A DNA stretch of 64,000 bases from Cinclus cinclus (Eukaryota; Chordata; Aves; Passeriformes; Cinclidae). This document shows, one piece after another, positions 34,001-45,631 of this stretch (positions within the stretch are counted from its first letter, which is position 1; every line of letters starts with the position of its first letter). A model generated the notes under the pieces. It was not told the DNA's origin and did not search any database. It saw only the letters and a list, made by a program, of their open reading frames with translations. The stretch covers positions 22,091,620 to 22,155,619 of the forward strand of contig NC_085046.1 of NCBI RefSeq assembly GCF_963662255.1, read 5' to 3'. A program made the position numbers and the translations under genes.

Positions 34001-37000
34001 CTCTCTGTCAAGTGGTGAGTCTTAATAAGATGCTTTAGAGCAGGACACCGGGTAAGTGACTCGAATCAGTGATTTGGAAGGTATCAGGTCTTCAGCAAAT
34101 TCCTGTCTGCTCTGTGCACATGTGTGCCTAATCCACTGGGATGCCAGCCATTTGAGTGGGTAAAATGCAAGCAGAGGGTTTTGACTGCGCCAGCTGTGCA
34201 GCAGGGAAGCAGCTGGAGTGCTGCTGGAGAGAGTTGGCAGCACTGAGCAGGGATGGAGGGGCTTCACAGTCACACAGCAGTGTAAACACTCATCTAGCTG
34301 CAATGGTAAAGAGGAAGTATTTCTGTACTTCCATTATTAACTGATAATGAAAAATGGAGCTGATGTTTGAACTGTGAGCTCTGATATGACAAGTAGACTA
34401 ATGCAGAATGTAGCTTATTTGGGCCTGCAGTGAAATCAGTGGAGCAGTAGAAGATTTTCTCTGTATTTTTGGTGGCATCAAAATATGCCAAGGAGAAGTA
34501 TTCTATGTATGTTCTTGTACAACTAAACTGATTTATCATTATGCAAATAGATAGGATGGTAGAAAAGCATTTTAAAGATGAGTTTTAAAAAAGGTCTAAA
34601 TTTTACACTTTTAAAATGTTATGACAACCTTTAAAGCACTATGATTCAGAATAGTTTTGACTGGAAAAGAGTTGAAAGTTTAATTGGGAGAAGTAAGAAG
34701 TACTCTTATGCTTAAGTTTCAAGCCAGACTGCTAACCCCTTAAATGTTGAATAACTTTTTGACAGTAATTGTTATTTCTGCAGAATTAAAATTTTCAACA
34801 AATGTGGTTTTTTTAAAATTTTGTAACTAGTTCATGCAGAAACTGGAAGGTAGCTGGTAGCTGAAAATCAGAATGCTTTGTTCTTATCTTCAGTGTATCT
34901 GTGAATATGAGCCTGGAGTGATGACATGTACCAGTTCTTCCATCACCAAAAAATAACAATGAGGAGCTTTTCTGATTTCAAATAACTGCAGACAAAAATG
35001 TACTTGTTAAAAGATGAAAATTTATTTTTTTTACTGTATACTATTTAAAATGGTTTTACTTACTCAAACATCTTAAATCATTGTATCAATCCATATTAGT
35101 TCCAATTTCCTTCTAAATGCTGCTTAAGACAAATAATATGGAAATAATTTCTATTTATTAGGCTTCAACTGCTTGGTTTTTAATAGTAAAACGTAAATTG
35201 AAAATATGAATACGTACGTAGTTGCTGAAGCTCATCATTGTATACTTCTTGCTTTAAAGAAATTGCAAACAATACAACACTTCCAGCTCTTTTATTACCA
35301 ATTGATACCATATAGCCATTTAAGGACAATCCTTTAGCACAACTTACTGTAAGTTCTAAAATAAGTTTTTCTGCTTGATTAAAAGGGATGATTATGGTCT
35401 GTTTTCTATGGAAATAGTAAGGACAAACTTCTTTATCTGCCAGTGGCTTTTATTCTTGAAGGTAAAAAATCCTCCATAAAGATTGTGGGCTTAAATGTTA
35501 AATCTAACAATGTTCTGTAAATAAAGGTCTAGTTGAGGACTCACAGCTTTTCAAAGAAACCAACAGCTCATGGGTCTGAGAACAGGTCACCAAATTTGCA
35601 TTTGGAGGTAATTTCCTTTTTATAGCACAAAGCAAACAGTTTTAATTATATTCATTCAATGCTGCCAATTCTCAACAAAATCACGTATTTATTGCAAAAT
35701 GTTTTCCCATGACTTTTTACTTTTTATGTAACCCTGTCTGATCTGTTTCTGTTTGTGTAAAAACAAGAAACCCTATACGAATAAAAGCAATTTAAAAAAG
35801 GAAAACAACCCTCTCCTCCCTAAGAACTGAGTCTACCATGCTGGTTATAAAATGTACATTGGTAAGTAAAGTCATGACTTTTACACTTGTGAGGGAGGTG
35901 AAACAAAGCCTGGAGTCATGTGCATTGACTTTCCTATTTGTCTTCTGAAACCTCATTACACTTTGCAAATGTATTGCCTGTATTAATGCTGATCCACTAA
36001 TGCTAATTCTTAGGAGCTCAGTGCAATGCATTTCTGCTGATTTCTGACTGTAATTAGTAACCATGAAAATATTACTTCTACCTGGATTTGTCAGCACCTT
36101 TCTTTGGAGCCTGTTTCCTGCAGCTGCTACTCAAGAGGGCTAAGCTAAATTTTTGGTGACTTAAAAGTCAGGCACTATTCATGTTCTACTGAAAATTCTG
36201 GGAGAAAGAGCAGTGTTAGTTCTGAGAGGAGATAGAAAAAGCTTTTTTTCATAACATGTTTAATATGCAATATGATAGATGAATTAAGGTTGAAATGATT
36301 TAAATTTGATTGACTGTTGGATGTAGGTTTATAACGCTTAACCTTAGGAGGCTGGACTTTAGAACTGCCTACTCAAAAACTGCTTTAGAAGCATTCTGGT
36401 ATCACACATGCAAAATGTGCTCCAGAACTTTTGGAGCAATTGATGTTTGGGTCAGTGAACACAGGTGACACGGAGTGTAAGGTGGTGAGGAGCCAGGGTA
36501 GCGTGAGCCTCTGAGCTGGCTGGTGTGTGGTGGTCTGCAAATGTCAGCATGCGTGAGTCTGTAGGTCTGTCCAGTTAGGGATGCACTTGAGTAGGGATCC
36601 AGGAGGCTCATAGACTGAGTTAAATTTAAGAAGTTGCTTTCTATATTTTTGTTCTATATCACAGCTATGAAATTTTTCTCATGCAAAATTTTTAAAAAAA
36701 ATCCACTCTATGAAATGTGTTTTAAAAATGCCTACAAGGAGCCAAGACATTATGGAGATGAAGCACTTCTGACTGACCTGGCACTATGTGCAATGTCCAC
36801 GCATTTCCATAATGGCATTGCTTTTCCCATTAAGTTGAGTGAATTACAGCACGTTTTGTTTGAAGTGTTTCCTCTAGTTGTGACATGAGTAAATTCTATG
36901 GCTTTTAAAATACTGCTAGTGTTCTGTAGTCATGGCTGTTTTGCAATCAGTTGCAGCTCAGCACTTACTAAGAAACATGATTTCTTTTTGAGAGGGAATG

Positions 37001-40000
37001 TTATGATAGAAGCATATCTTAATAGATTGCTGTAGTGAAGGCAATGTTTTCAGAAGGGAGATGTGAAAGGAGGTAGTAAAGATGACATGCATATGGTACG
37101 CTGCACAATGTCTCAGATCTAATTTTACTTCATGTCTTTAATACTAATTGTTGATGCTGGTGTTAAGCCAAAGTAATAGTTTAATAGCAGACCTTAAAAC
37201 CCTAAGGTTATTGCCCTGAGTGGAAGACAGTAAGGTGACATTGAAGGAAGTCTTCTCTTTGGAATTTGACAGCCTGATAGCAGTGTAAAATTTGTATAAA
37301 AGGCCAGGACTAAATGAATGTATTAGATTTCACTGTACTTTTAACCTCAAAACCAACCTGTATTCAAATAGTTTCTTCTGGCAGAGAAAGTTCTATGTTG
37401 CTTTTAGCAAGTTATTAAACATCTGAGCCTTCATTTTCCATCTGATGGAGAAGGAAATTAGTATTTTTCTCAGTGGATTTTGAAGCTAGATTTCTTAGCA
37501 CATCTTGAAGATATTCAGATGTTAGGGTATTAGGGAGGATGGGCTTGAAAATACAAAGATGAAGTCAGACAAAAGCTATTCTGTATTGCTTGCATTCCTT
37601 TGCTCCCATAGCACAAAGAAGTTTTATCCTTTCTAATGTGTTTTTTGGATTCGTGTGGTTTTTTTAGCCTTCTGGTCAAAAACAATGAAATACGCCTTTG
37701 CCAAGACTAAAGTTTGGCACCTTCTTGTGAAAGAGAACTTTATTTCTGATGTTTTAAGTATAAAGGCCTTCATGAGACAGTCTAAGGAAAGGCCCTTTTT
37801 TCTCCTAGTTGATTCTGCTCTAAAGATACTTTATCTTTGTAAAACTACATATTGCACTGCAAATTGGCAGGTAACTGTGCACCACTCTACCTTATCCCTA
37901 TCTGTAATTGTTTACTTTAAGAACAAGGGGAGTAGTCATGATTTTTTATCATATTAATACATTAGTTGGACTTATGCCAAACTTATATTAACGTGTGGGT
38001 TAGTTCAGAGAGGATTTACATGAATGTAAAGTATGCCAGTTATGTGTGATTCAGGGAATGCATGTAGGACTTCAGACAGAAATTCTGATGTGTTTGTTTT
38101 GAGGGGTTTTTTTGGTTGTTTGTTTGAGGGTTGGCTTTGTTTTGTGGTGGTCTTTTTTTTCACACTATGTGTTTATTAATGGTTCTGTTTCATGTATCTT
38201 CCTTTGCTAAAGGAAGACCCAGGTTTGTGGGTTTTTAACTTTATGTTTATATAATAAAGTGTTTTTTAAAATTTTGTCTGGTTACTACTGGCACTTTTAG
38301 AAATCCCCTGTTAGGTGTTTTGTTCTAGTACTAATATACAGGCTTCCTAGCACATTGTATGGAAATGGGTTCATACCTTTAATTGGTATTCATTTTTGTT
38401 ACTTCAACTTCAGATTTTGGTTAAAGAACATCTGTTTGATAAGAACAGGCTTAATGTTGTTTATATTACCTGGGTTTGAAATGAAAAGCAGCAATTAAAA
38501 AATGTAAATGAATATTTCTCAAAAGTGACCTCAGGGGTGCACTTGATCTGTGTTGTTTGCTACTGTTTATGCCATATTATGCAGTTTATTATTCCATGAT
38601 AGCTTGCCCTCTGCCCTCTCTAAAGTTGAGCTTTTGGGGATTGCAGTTGTCAGAGTCAGAAGAGAGGCTAAAGTATTAATTCAGCTCAAGCAAATCCCAA
38701 GTCCAAACCCCTTGAAGTTTGAGATCATATAAAACAATATACCAACTTGGAAACTTGTATTTCCCAGGCTGATACATGCTCTCATGTACTGAACTCCCCC
38801 TGTCTTGTGGAAGAGCATTTCTTATTTCTTCATCTCCATTGAAATGGCTTGAGAAATGGCAGTGCTCTGGCCTGGCATGATCCTTGGAATGATCTGTCTG
38901 CAAAGACTATTTCATTTATTTAGTGGTAAGACATCTGCTACTAGCTGGGAAGAGCAAGGATAAGAAAAGGATAGTCTAACTATTCCAGTATGGGACAAGA
39001 ATTTATTTCAGATCTCTTTAAATACCGCTGGCAGCCTTTGCTGGTAATCATATTAATAAGCAGTCCTCAGTGAGCCAACATTATTAAGCTGTACTTTTAA
39101 AAGATAGATTTGAATTGCTTGACCTTAATTGTCGGTTGTGTTTTAAAAATACATGGTCAATAAGGAGGCCTATCAAAACATTGAGTCATTTTAGTTTCAG
39201 TTCTTGTTTGAAGCAGAAATACTCCAGCCTAAAAATGCGTATAAACTTTTCAGGATGAGATGGAGGGCACCCTTACTGAAAAAAATTCCGAGTAATTCTG
39301 CTTGCTTTCTTTGCGTGTTCTTGAAGGAGTGCAGGTGCATCCCAGAGTCCACGTTGAGGTAGACAGAACTATTCTCCTGACTTGACTTCATGTGCATTCT
39401 GCAAGACATGCTGTGTGCAGCATCACTCGGTAGATCCCAATTTTCAGGAAAGTTAAGGAGGTATAGGAATGATTAGTAATGTTTGAAATTACACATCCTC
39501 ATTTTCTCAAACACTTAAAGTTTGAAAAGGGCTAGACTTTATTCCCAAGATGTTTCTTCTGCTTCTGTTACTTTATCTAGTTTTTCCTCAAATCGGCATG
39601 CTAAAAATACTCTAATTAATGCATATTGAAGACTTGTTAAAGCATAACTGAAAATTTTTAGGATTTCCTATTGTAAAAGCACACTGCAATTCCTTAAAGG
39701 ACCTCTGCTGACCAACCTGTGCATGTGCTAAAACACAAAAAGGAACTTCATCTGGAAAGGGGCCAAAGGCAGATTGCTCCTGAACATATCCCCTCTGGAT
39801 TCAGGGGATAACCTGAGGTGCCTGGAGACTGTGGGGGCAAGGATACTGTGTTTACCCTCAATACATTCTGTGCTTCTAATGTGTGAAACATAGAATATGA
39901 AATACCCTCCAAGAAAAAAAAGAGCCTAATAAGGCATTTGGAGGATTCAGGAAGATACTGGAAAAGCACATTGGTGTGTATGGGTACGTATGGAGGGTGA

Positions 40001-42090
40001 AAGTGTGAAGAGTGGGTTTGGAGAGCTAGGAGCAAAGACAGTATCAGAAGCAGGTTTTAGGGAAATGGGCAAGAGTCTAGGACTGTGGGAGAAGATGATC
40101 TGTAATATTTGGAGGTCCTTTAGGGAATTCGGATCTGCAGAGTCCTCAGTCCTCCTGTTCTGTTTCAGGAAATAGGTGTGAAACACCCTGATGTGCAGAA
40201 CTTACACACAGCTGATTTTGGGATGGAAGTGGTTACTGCTGTCACTGTTTAAACTGAATCACAGAAGCCTTGATCTAGACCTCTGCTTAACAGTATAGCT
40301 GAGAGACTTCTATGTCATCAGGTATTGTAGAGGAAGAAATGTTACATACAATAGATTTGAACCAAAATATTCTGTTAAAATTTACCTTTAGTTTTGAAGA
40401 CTGTTTCTTGCATTTATTTTAATGGGGTTTCAGTGTTGCTATTCCTGACAAACTAATTGTGAGTCTTATACTTTGTACTTGTTCTGAAATGTTTAGAATT
40501 TGTCATTTATGTGACAAGCTTCTTAGCATTTCATAAGTAACTGAGAGATAAAATCAATGTGTGTAGTAAAGACATGCAAAAAGTTTAATCGGAGGTGTTG
40601 AGCGTATCATGTAAACTGCTACACAAGGTTTTATTTTTTGTTTGACCAAGCAGGGCAACAAGACCCGAGGAGCCTCAACACATGAATTGGTTTTGTGCTG
40701 CTGGTACTAACCTTCAGAGAAATTGGGAAAGGTGGTGTCCCCCTTCCCAACTTGTGAAAACTGTGATAAAACCAATTAGCCATCTGTGCATGTATTGTAA
40801 TTGGCATTTCGTGCTGTCATGGGTAGTTAAAGAACAACCAGCCTTTTGTGTGTTTATCGCTCAACATACTGGTTGCACAGAGGTTAATGAGACTCCCCAG
40901 GAATATAAACACTCCTGGTATAAGTGTAGAGTGTGAGATGTGTGTTTTTATTGAAACATTTCAAATGGAAACTGTTTATTTTGGAAGTGTCAGATAGGTG
41001 TTTGGCAGATGAAATTCAAAGGCAGCCATAAGACATTTTAAAGCAATCTTTGCTGGGTTTTTTGTACCACTGTGGCTTCAGTGGAATCTTTGTTTGAATT
41101 CTTCTTGTTTGAATTTTATTGCCATAGTGATTGTTTCTGCTAGTACTGTCTTTTTACATTTTAAATTATTTCCACCACCTTTTCTGAGGACAGACAGATA
41201 TTTTGTTAGATGTATAAGCCCTCAATATTCTAAGTTCTAAAAGCATTTAAGGATTTGTTTCAGTAATTTTTGTTACAATTTTGTCAGACAGCAGCCATGA
41301 TTTTATGCTGAAGTATACCTTATGCATAAAGGCTGTCCCACTTCTGTTGGGAATCATTCCTCAAAAGATGTGTTCTGCAGCATTTACATTTCTGAGGCCT
41401 TCAAATCTTTCCTCAGTTAAACTTTAGGTTGCAGTTTGTCCTTGAAGCACTCTAGGAGAATCATAATTTCTGTTATGATGCTTCTCCTGTTTTAGACTTC
41501 TTTTTCCACTTACCCTTCATAATTAAATGCACTGTTGGTTTTTATGGTAAAACTTTTGCTTTGTTCGTGATGCTCTAAGGGGTTTTTGAACAAAAATATT
41601 GTTTCTCTGTCTACTAAGGGTCTAGTAGAGTGAACACCTATTTTAATAACTAAGCTGCTAAGGCAGTGCTAGTTTTATTTTTAAGTATCAGTTAGGAAGA
41701 CATCTTACTGTTTGGAAGAACAACAGAATGATCGAGCGAGCATCGGTGGCTCCACTTTTTACAAGAAGTTTCTAAGAAAGTGTGTTCAGTGCTGTGTAGT
41801 TTAGTCCATGAACTGTATGGCTCATCATATTTTTTGAGGATTTATTGCATTTTTTTTCCTAGAAAAGAAAGGTAAGAGTACATTATTATAATTTTAACTG
41901 CATGTAGACAGTCATCCGTGTAGATGGACATCTTAGATTGTGAGAATTATTGCTTTAAGGGAATTTGACTTTGTTTTATGGTACAGTAAGAATAATTTTC
42001 ATAGTAATCTTCTGCTAAATCAGTCACAAATTAAATATAGTACCATGTTTTTTTCCCCCAGAAGATTTTTTCCAAGTGGGTTTTGTGCTT
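31010..42090. other. Long AT-rich unique non-coding stretch
   Basis: About 11 kb without a recognisable gene, RNA or clear repeat family. Minor features are a 9-bp inverted repeat at 32457-32491, T-rich tracts near 33411-33422 and 38152-38160, and GTTT repeats near 38115. Open frames do not exceed about 103 codons and none resembles a known protein. Candidate conserved blocks are listed under findings. Confidence 0.5.
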
Positions 42091-42099
42091 CCATGAATA

Positions 42100-42280
42100 G
42101 AAGAGAGAGCTGGTGGACACCATAGGGAGGCTGCTCATCTTTGAAAGGTCGTGATAATGAGTCCAAGAGACTGGAAGAAAGCAAACATCATCCAGACCTT
42201 TGGAAGGGGGGCAAGGAGATTGTAGGGAAATACCAACCAGTCAGCCTTACCTCAGTCCCTGGAAAAGTGATGAGCCTTTC
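42100..42280 (+). mobile_element. CR1 LINE scrap, N-terminal reverse-transcriptase region
   Basis: 'CCAAGAGACTGGAAGAAAGCAAACATCATCCAGACC' encodes P-x-DWKKANII, and 'GGGAAATACCAACCAGTCAGCCTTACCTCAGTCCCTGGAAAAGTGATG' encodes GKYQPVSLTSVPGKVM. These are the conserved first RT motifs of CR1 (usual form DWKKANV...NYRPVSLTSVPGK). The two pieces sit in different frames because of small indels. Nothing after about 42280 continues the RT, so this is an internal fragment with neither CR1 end. Confidence 0.85.
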
Positions 42281-42289
42281 AATTTGGAG

Positions 42290-44280
42290 GCTATCCAAAT
42301 TTCTCTTGTTCTTTGCAAGCACACCTCTCCCACACCTCAGTATTACAGAGAACTTTCATGCAAAACTAAACGAAGTGTGCCATAAATCCTGTAGTGGTGA
42401 ATAAATTGGAAGATGTCCATTTACTACCTTCAATCTGTCAGTTCTGTAGAATCATTTCCCTTGTTTGTCATAGACCTTAATTTTTCTATTTCTTCATGTA
42501 ATAGGATTCTTCAACTTGATACAAGAGAAATAGATACAAGCTAGATAAATTAATCAATATATTTTTCCATGTCATTGAACCAAAAGAAGTTTCATTTGAA
42601 TTCGAATACCAGATTGAAACATCATGTTTCCTTTAAAATTGCCTTTCAAAAAATTAATGAAAATCTGAAACAAGGTAAGGAAAATTATTTTCCCCCTCTG
42701 AAACTGGTATTTTGCTCCTTTTAAAATTATTAAAACTTGGGAGGCTTCTTGAATATTTTTATAGGCCAAATATTTGGTCTTGAATAAATCTCTTGATGTA
42801 AAAATCCCTCCTGGCTCTCTGTAGCCACTGAGCTCCATCACGTGAAAATCCATGTTCTTCTACTTAGTAAGATCATAGGACAATAGGGAATCTATTTTAG
42901 AGCATACTGTAATGGGTTCAGCTCTAGAGGTGTGGAAAGAGATGGTCTGGGGAGGGAAAGAGCTGCTTAGATGAAATACTTTGTGAGGATGGGTGCTCTG
43001 TCAACATTTAAGCTGCAGGAGCTGTGCCACCACCAACTGTATTTTGTAGAAGTATTTTTAATAGTATGTGGAAGAGGCTTTTTTCTCTTGTCCTTTCTGT
43101 AGTTTTTTATCTTCAGCAGCTCATTCCTCCTGAGATGCTTTCTATTTCTCACCTAAGAAGTCCTGGGAAAATAGATAAGCTGCTCAACATGCATTAAAGC
43201 TTTATCAGCTTCTGGACTGAAGTGCCCTTCAGTGAGAATGCCCAGGTGAATGCAACCCTCTTGTCTGAATTACTGAGATAAAAGGGGACAAGAAAAGCAG
43301 TCTGCAAGGGGGTAGCAACCCAGACGCTAAAGGGTTTTATAGGTCAAAACCAACCCTTTGTATTTAACCAAAGAAGAGCTGAATATTAGTGCAATGCCTG
43401 CTCTTCTGGTGCTTGTTTCCTGTGAGTGCTTGACTCAGCATTGCATCACTTTGAGATTTAACTTGCCTTTTAGCGGATCATCATTTTATGCAAATTTATT
43501 TAGTAAAGAACAAAAGTATGGGTGACTTCAGTGAAATCCTTGTCCATTAGGTAGTGCAGCTTTCTAGACAAATAGAGCTGGAAGGAGGGGAGATGATTCT
43601 CATAGCTGTTCATCATATTTTATCATGAGAACCAAAGATACTCTTAAAGCAGGGGTTACTTGAGTGTTTCTATTTAGTTTGTCAACCACTTGTTTATTCT
43701 CGTGTCATGCCCCCATCTAACTCAGTGTTTTGCTATCATCAGATTTTGCAGTCATTGTGATTTGCATGTTGGTTATACATCTGTCACATGTGGTGTGTAT
43801 GCCATGCAGAACTGGTAAAATATCAATTTTTGAGACTTAAAAGGGAATAGCAATTAACCCTCCAGGCAGGAGAGAAAGACATGGAAGAGGGATGAAAAAT
43901 TGATGTATTATAAAAAAGTTATTTAGTTGAACTGCCTAAAGTTGCCCAGGGATTTTGCAATATAGATTATTTGGATGATAAAATGATAATGGTATTTCAT
44001 GCTAATATGTATAAAACAATGCTTATGAACAAATTAACTGCAGTTATGCATATGTAATGTTGAGTCTAAATAAATTACATTATTCTGGATAAGAATTGTA
44101 GGATCATGGGACTACAGTATGAAGATAGTGATAAGGTGTTAAGCAATACTCTGAAAAACAGGTAAACTTTCAGAAACAAATAGGAAAAGAGAGGAGAACA
44201 AAACCGTAGCTGTCATTAGGTTATTGCAGGAGTACTGTACTTATAAATATTTTACATATTAATCCTCATAAAATAGAAAG
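42290..44280. other. AT-rich non-coding sequence with a possible ancient repeat
   Basis: No gene was recognised. The stretch at about 43300-43375 ('GACGCTAAAGGGTTTTATAGGTCAAAACCAACCC') reminds me of a phrase in an old amniote interspersed repeat, but I cannot name the family with confidence. Confidence 0.35.
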
Positions 44281-44287
44281 GATACAG

Positions 44288-44695
44288 TACATGTCCTTCC
44301 TGTGCTGGAACCCCAGAGCTGGATGCCATGTTCCAGGTGGGATCTCTCTCACCAGAGCAGAGCAGAGGGGCAGAATCCCCTCCTTTCACCCTGCTGCCCA
44401 CGCTGCTTTTGGGGCAGCCCAGGATGCATTTGGCTCTCTGAGCTGGGAGTGCCCATGGCTGGGTCATGTCCAGCCTCTCATCCACCAGCACCCTCAGGTC
44501 CTTCATGAGATTCCCATGGGCCACTTCCGAACTTGTCCAGCTCCCTCTGGATGGCATCCTGTCCTTCGGGTGTGTCAGCTGCAACACTCATCTTGGTGTC
44601 ATCAGCAGATTTCGTGAGGGTACACTTGATCCCTTCATCTGTCATTAGTGAAGATATTAAATAACACTGGTCCCAACGCAGACCCAAATCCAAAG
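44288..44695 (-). mobile_element. CR1 LINE fragment, minus strand, RT YADD to downstream region
   Basis: On the plus strand 'CTTGGTGTCATCAGCAGATTTCGTGAGGG' (near 44593) is the reverse complement of the CR1 RT catalytic segment (TKSADDTKM in translation, with Y/F of the YADD box changed to S). 'GAAGATATTAAATAACACTGGTCCCAACGCAGACCC' (near 44650) is the reverse complement of the [12 protein letters not shown]/'GPVLFNIF' segment just before it. Lower coordinates carry the downstream '[17 protein letters not shown]' and LTRAE regions. Both ends are truncated and the frame shifts. It lies about 490 bases from the LTR-like segment at 45.18 kb. Confidence 0.85.
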
Positions 44696-44699
44696 CCTT

Positions 44700-45180
44700 T
44701 CATGTGAGTATCTCAAAGTGAAAATGGAGGGAGGTTAAACTCCAGTGCTTTCAAAGAAGATAAGAATTTTGGTGCGTATTTAAACTTAAGAAAGAGATGA
44801 AGGTGAACTCATCGTTTTGTGTTTTAATTCATTTCTAGAAGGCTTTTTTTCTCCTAGCTAAAATACTGTGGATGACTTTGAAATAGGATATCATTGAGCT
44901 TTGTCCCTCTATGCGATCAGCTGTAGCAATATATGTAACTCAAAAATGAAACCTTTTCAGGGATCATCCCTGGGATTTATACTAGTAGATATTAAAAGCT
45001 ATTGTTAATTCTTTATAATTGTGTATAATGAAAAACTTTATAAATCTGTCTCCTAGTATTCATCAGTAAAATTTGAGTCACAGAAATGTTACCATCCTTT
45101 CTTCATTAGTGGTTTTGGTTTTTTTTTAAATTTCTAATTTATTATTTTATTGCAAACATGTGTATTGTCGGCTCTCTGGG
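44700..45180. other. AT-rich non-coding sequence
   Basis: Nothing is recognisable between the CR1 scrap and the LTR-like segment. Confidence 0.5.
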
Positions 45181-45631
45181 TGTATTGGGTTGCATTGTGG
45201 GGTGTAACCAAACTATGTATGTATGTCTATTCCCATCTTCATTTTCCCTGATGAACTGTTAATGGTGGGTCATTTGCAACAGCTGCCCAGAGCACACCCA
45301 GCCCTCAGGCTGCAAGCTGGGTGTTTGATAAGGGAAAGAGGCAAACCCTTGGTAGCAGGGTTGTGTTTCTTTGTCTCACAAATTGATTCAGCCTTGATAA
45401 CTACACCCAGCCTAAGGGGGTCCTCTCTGCCAATGGGCCATAATGGCTCAACAGCCCCACTGGGCAGCTGTAATGACCTAGGTCATCGAGAACTCTCCAA
45501 GATGTCCTATCCTATGACTTAGAGGATTACATCATTCCATTGTGAAATTCCCCACTTTGGGGGAGGTGCTGGTCATTCCTGTCTGAATCTGACCATATAC
45601 AAACTTTAGGAACTTGGGATACCACTGCCAC
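45181..45631 (+). mobile_element. LTR-like segment directly upstream of the PRPF6 retrocopy
   Basis: The segment starts TGTATTGGGTTG, the kind of 5' end seen in passerine endogenous-retrovirus LTRs, after a run of ordinary AT-rich DNA. It is GC-richer and about 450 bases long. It contains CAAT-like 'GCCAATGGGCC' near 45431 and a TATA-like CATATACAAA at about 45593. It stops at 45631, exactly where PRPF6 homology starts. The TATA-like box lies about 35 bases before that junction, so the join is near where an LTR promoter would start transcription (start of R). No gag, pol or env sequence follows. Family identity is an impression, and no matching 3' LTR was seen downstream of the pseudogene. 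Confidence 0.5.
45593..45602 (+). promoter_or_regulatory. TATA-like box in the LTR-like segment
   Basis: CATATACAAA lies about 35 bases upstream of the PRPF6 junction. It is a plausible core promoter remnant by position only. Confidence 0.3.
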
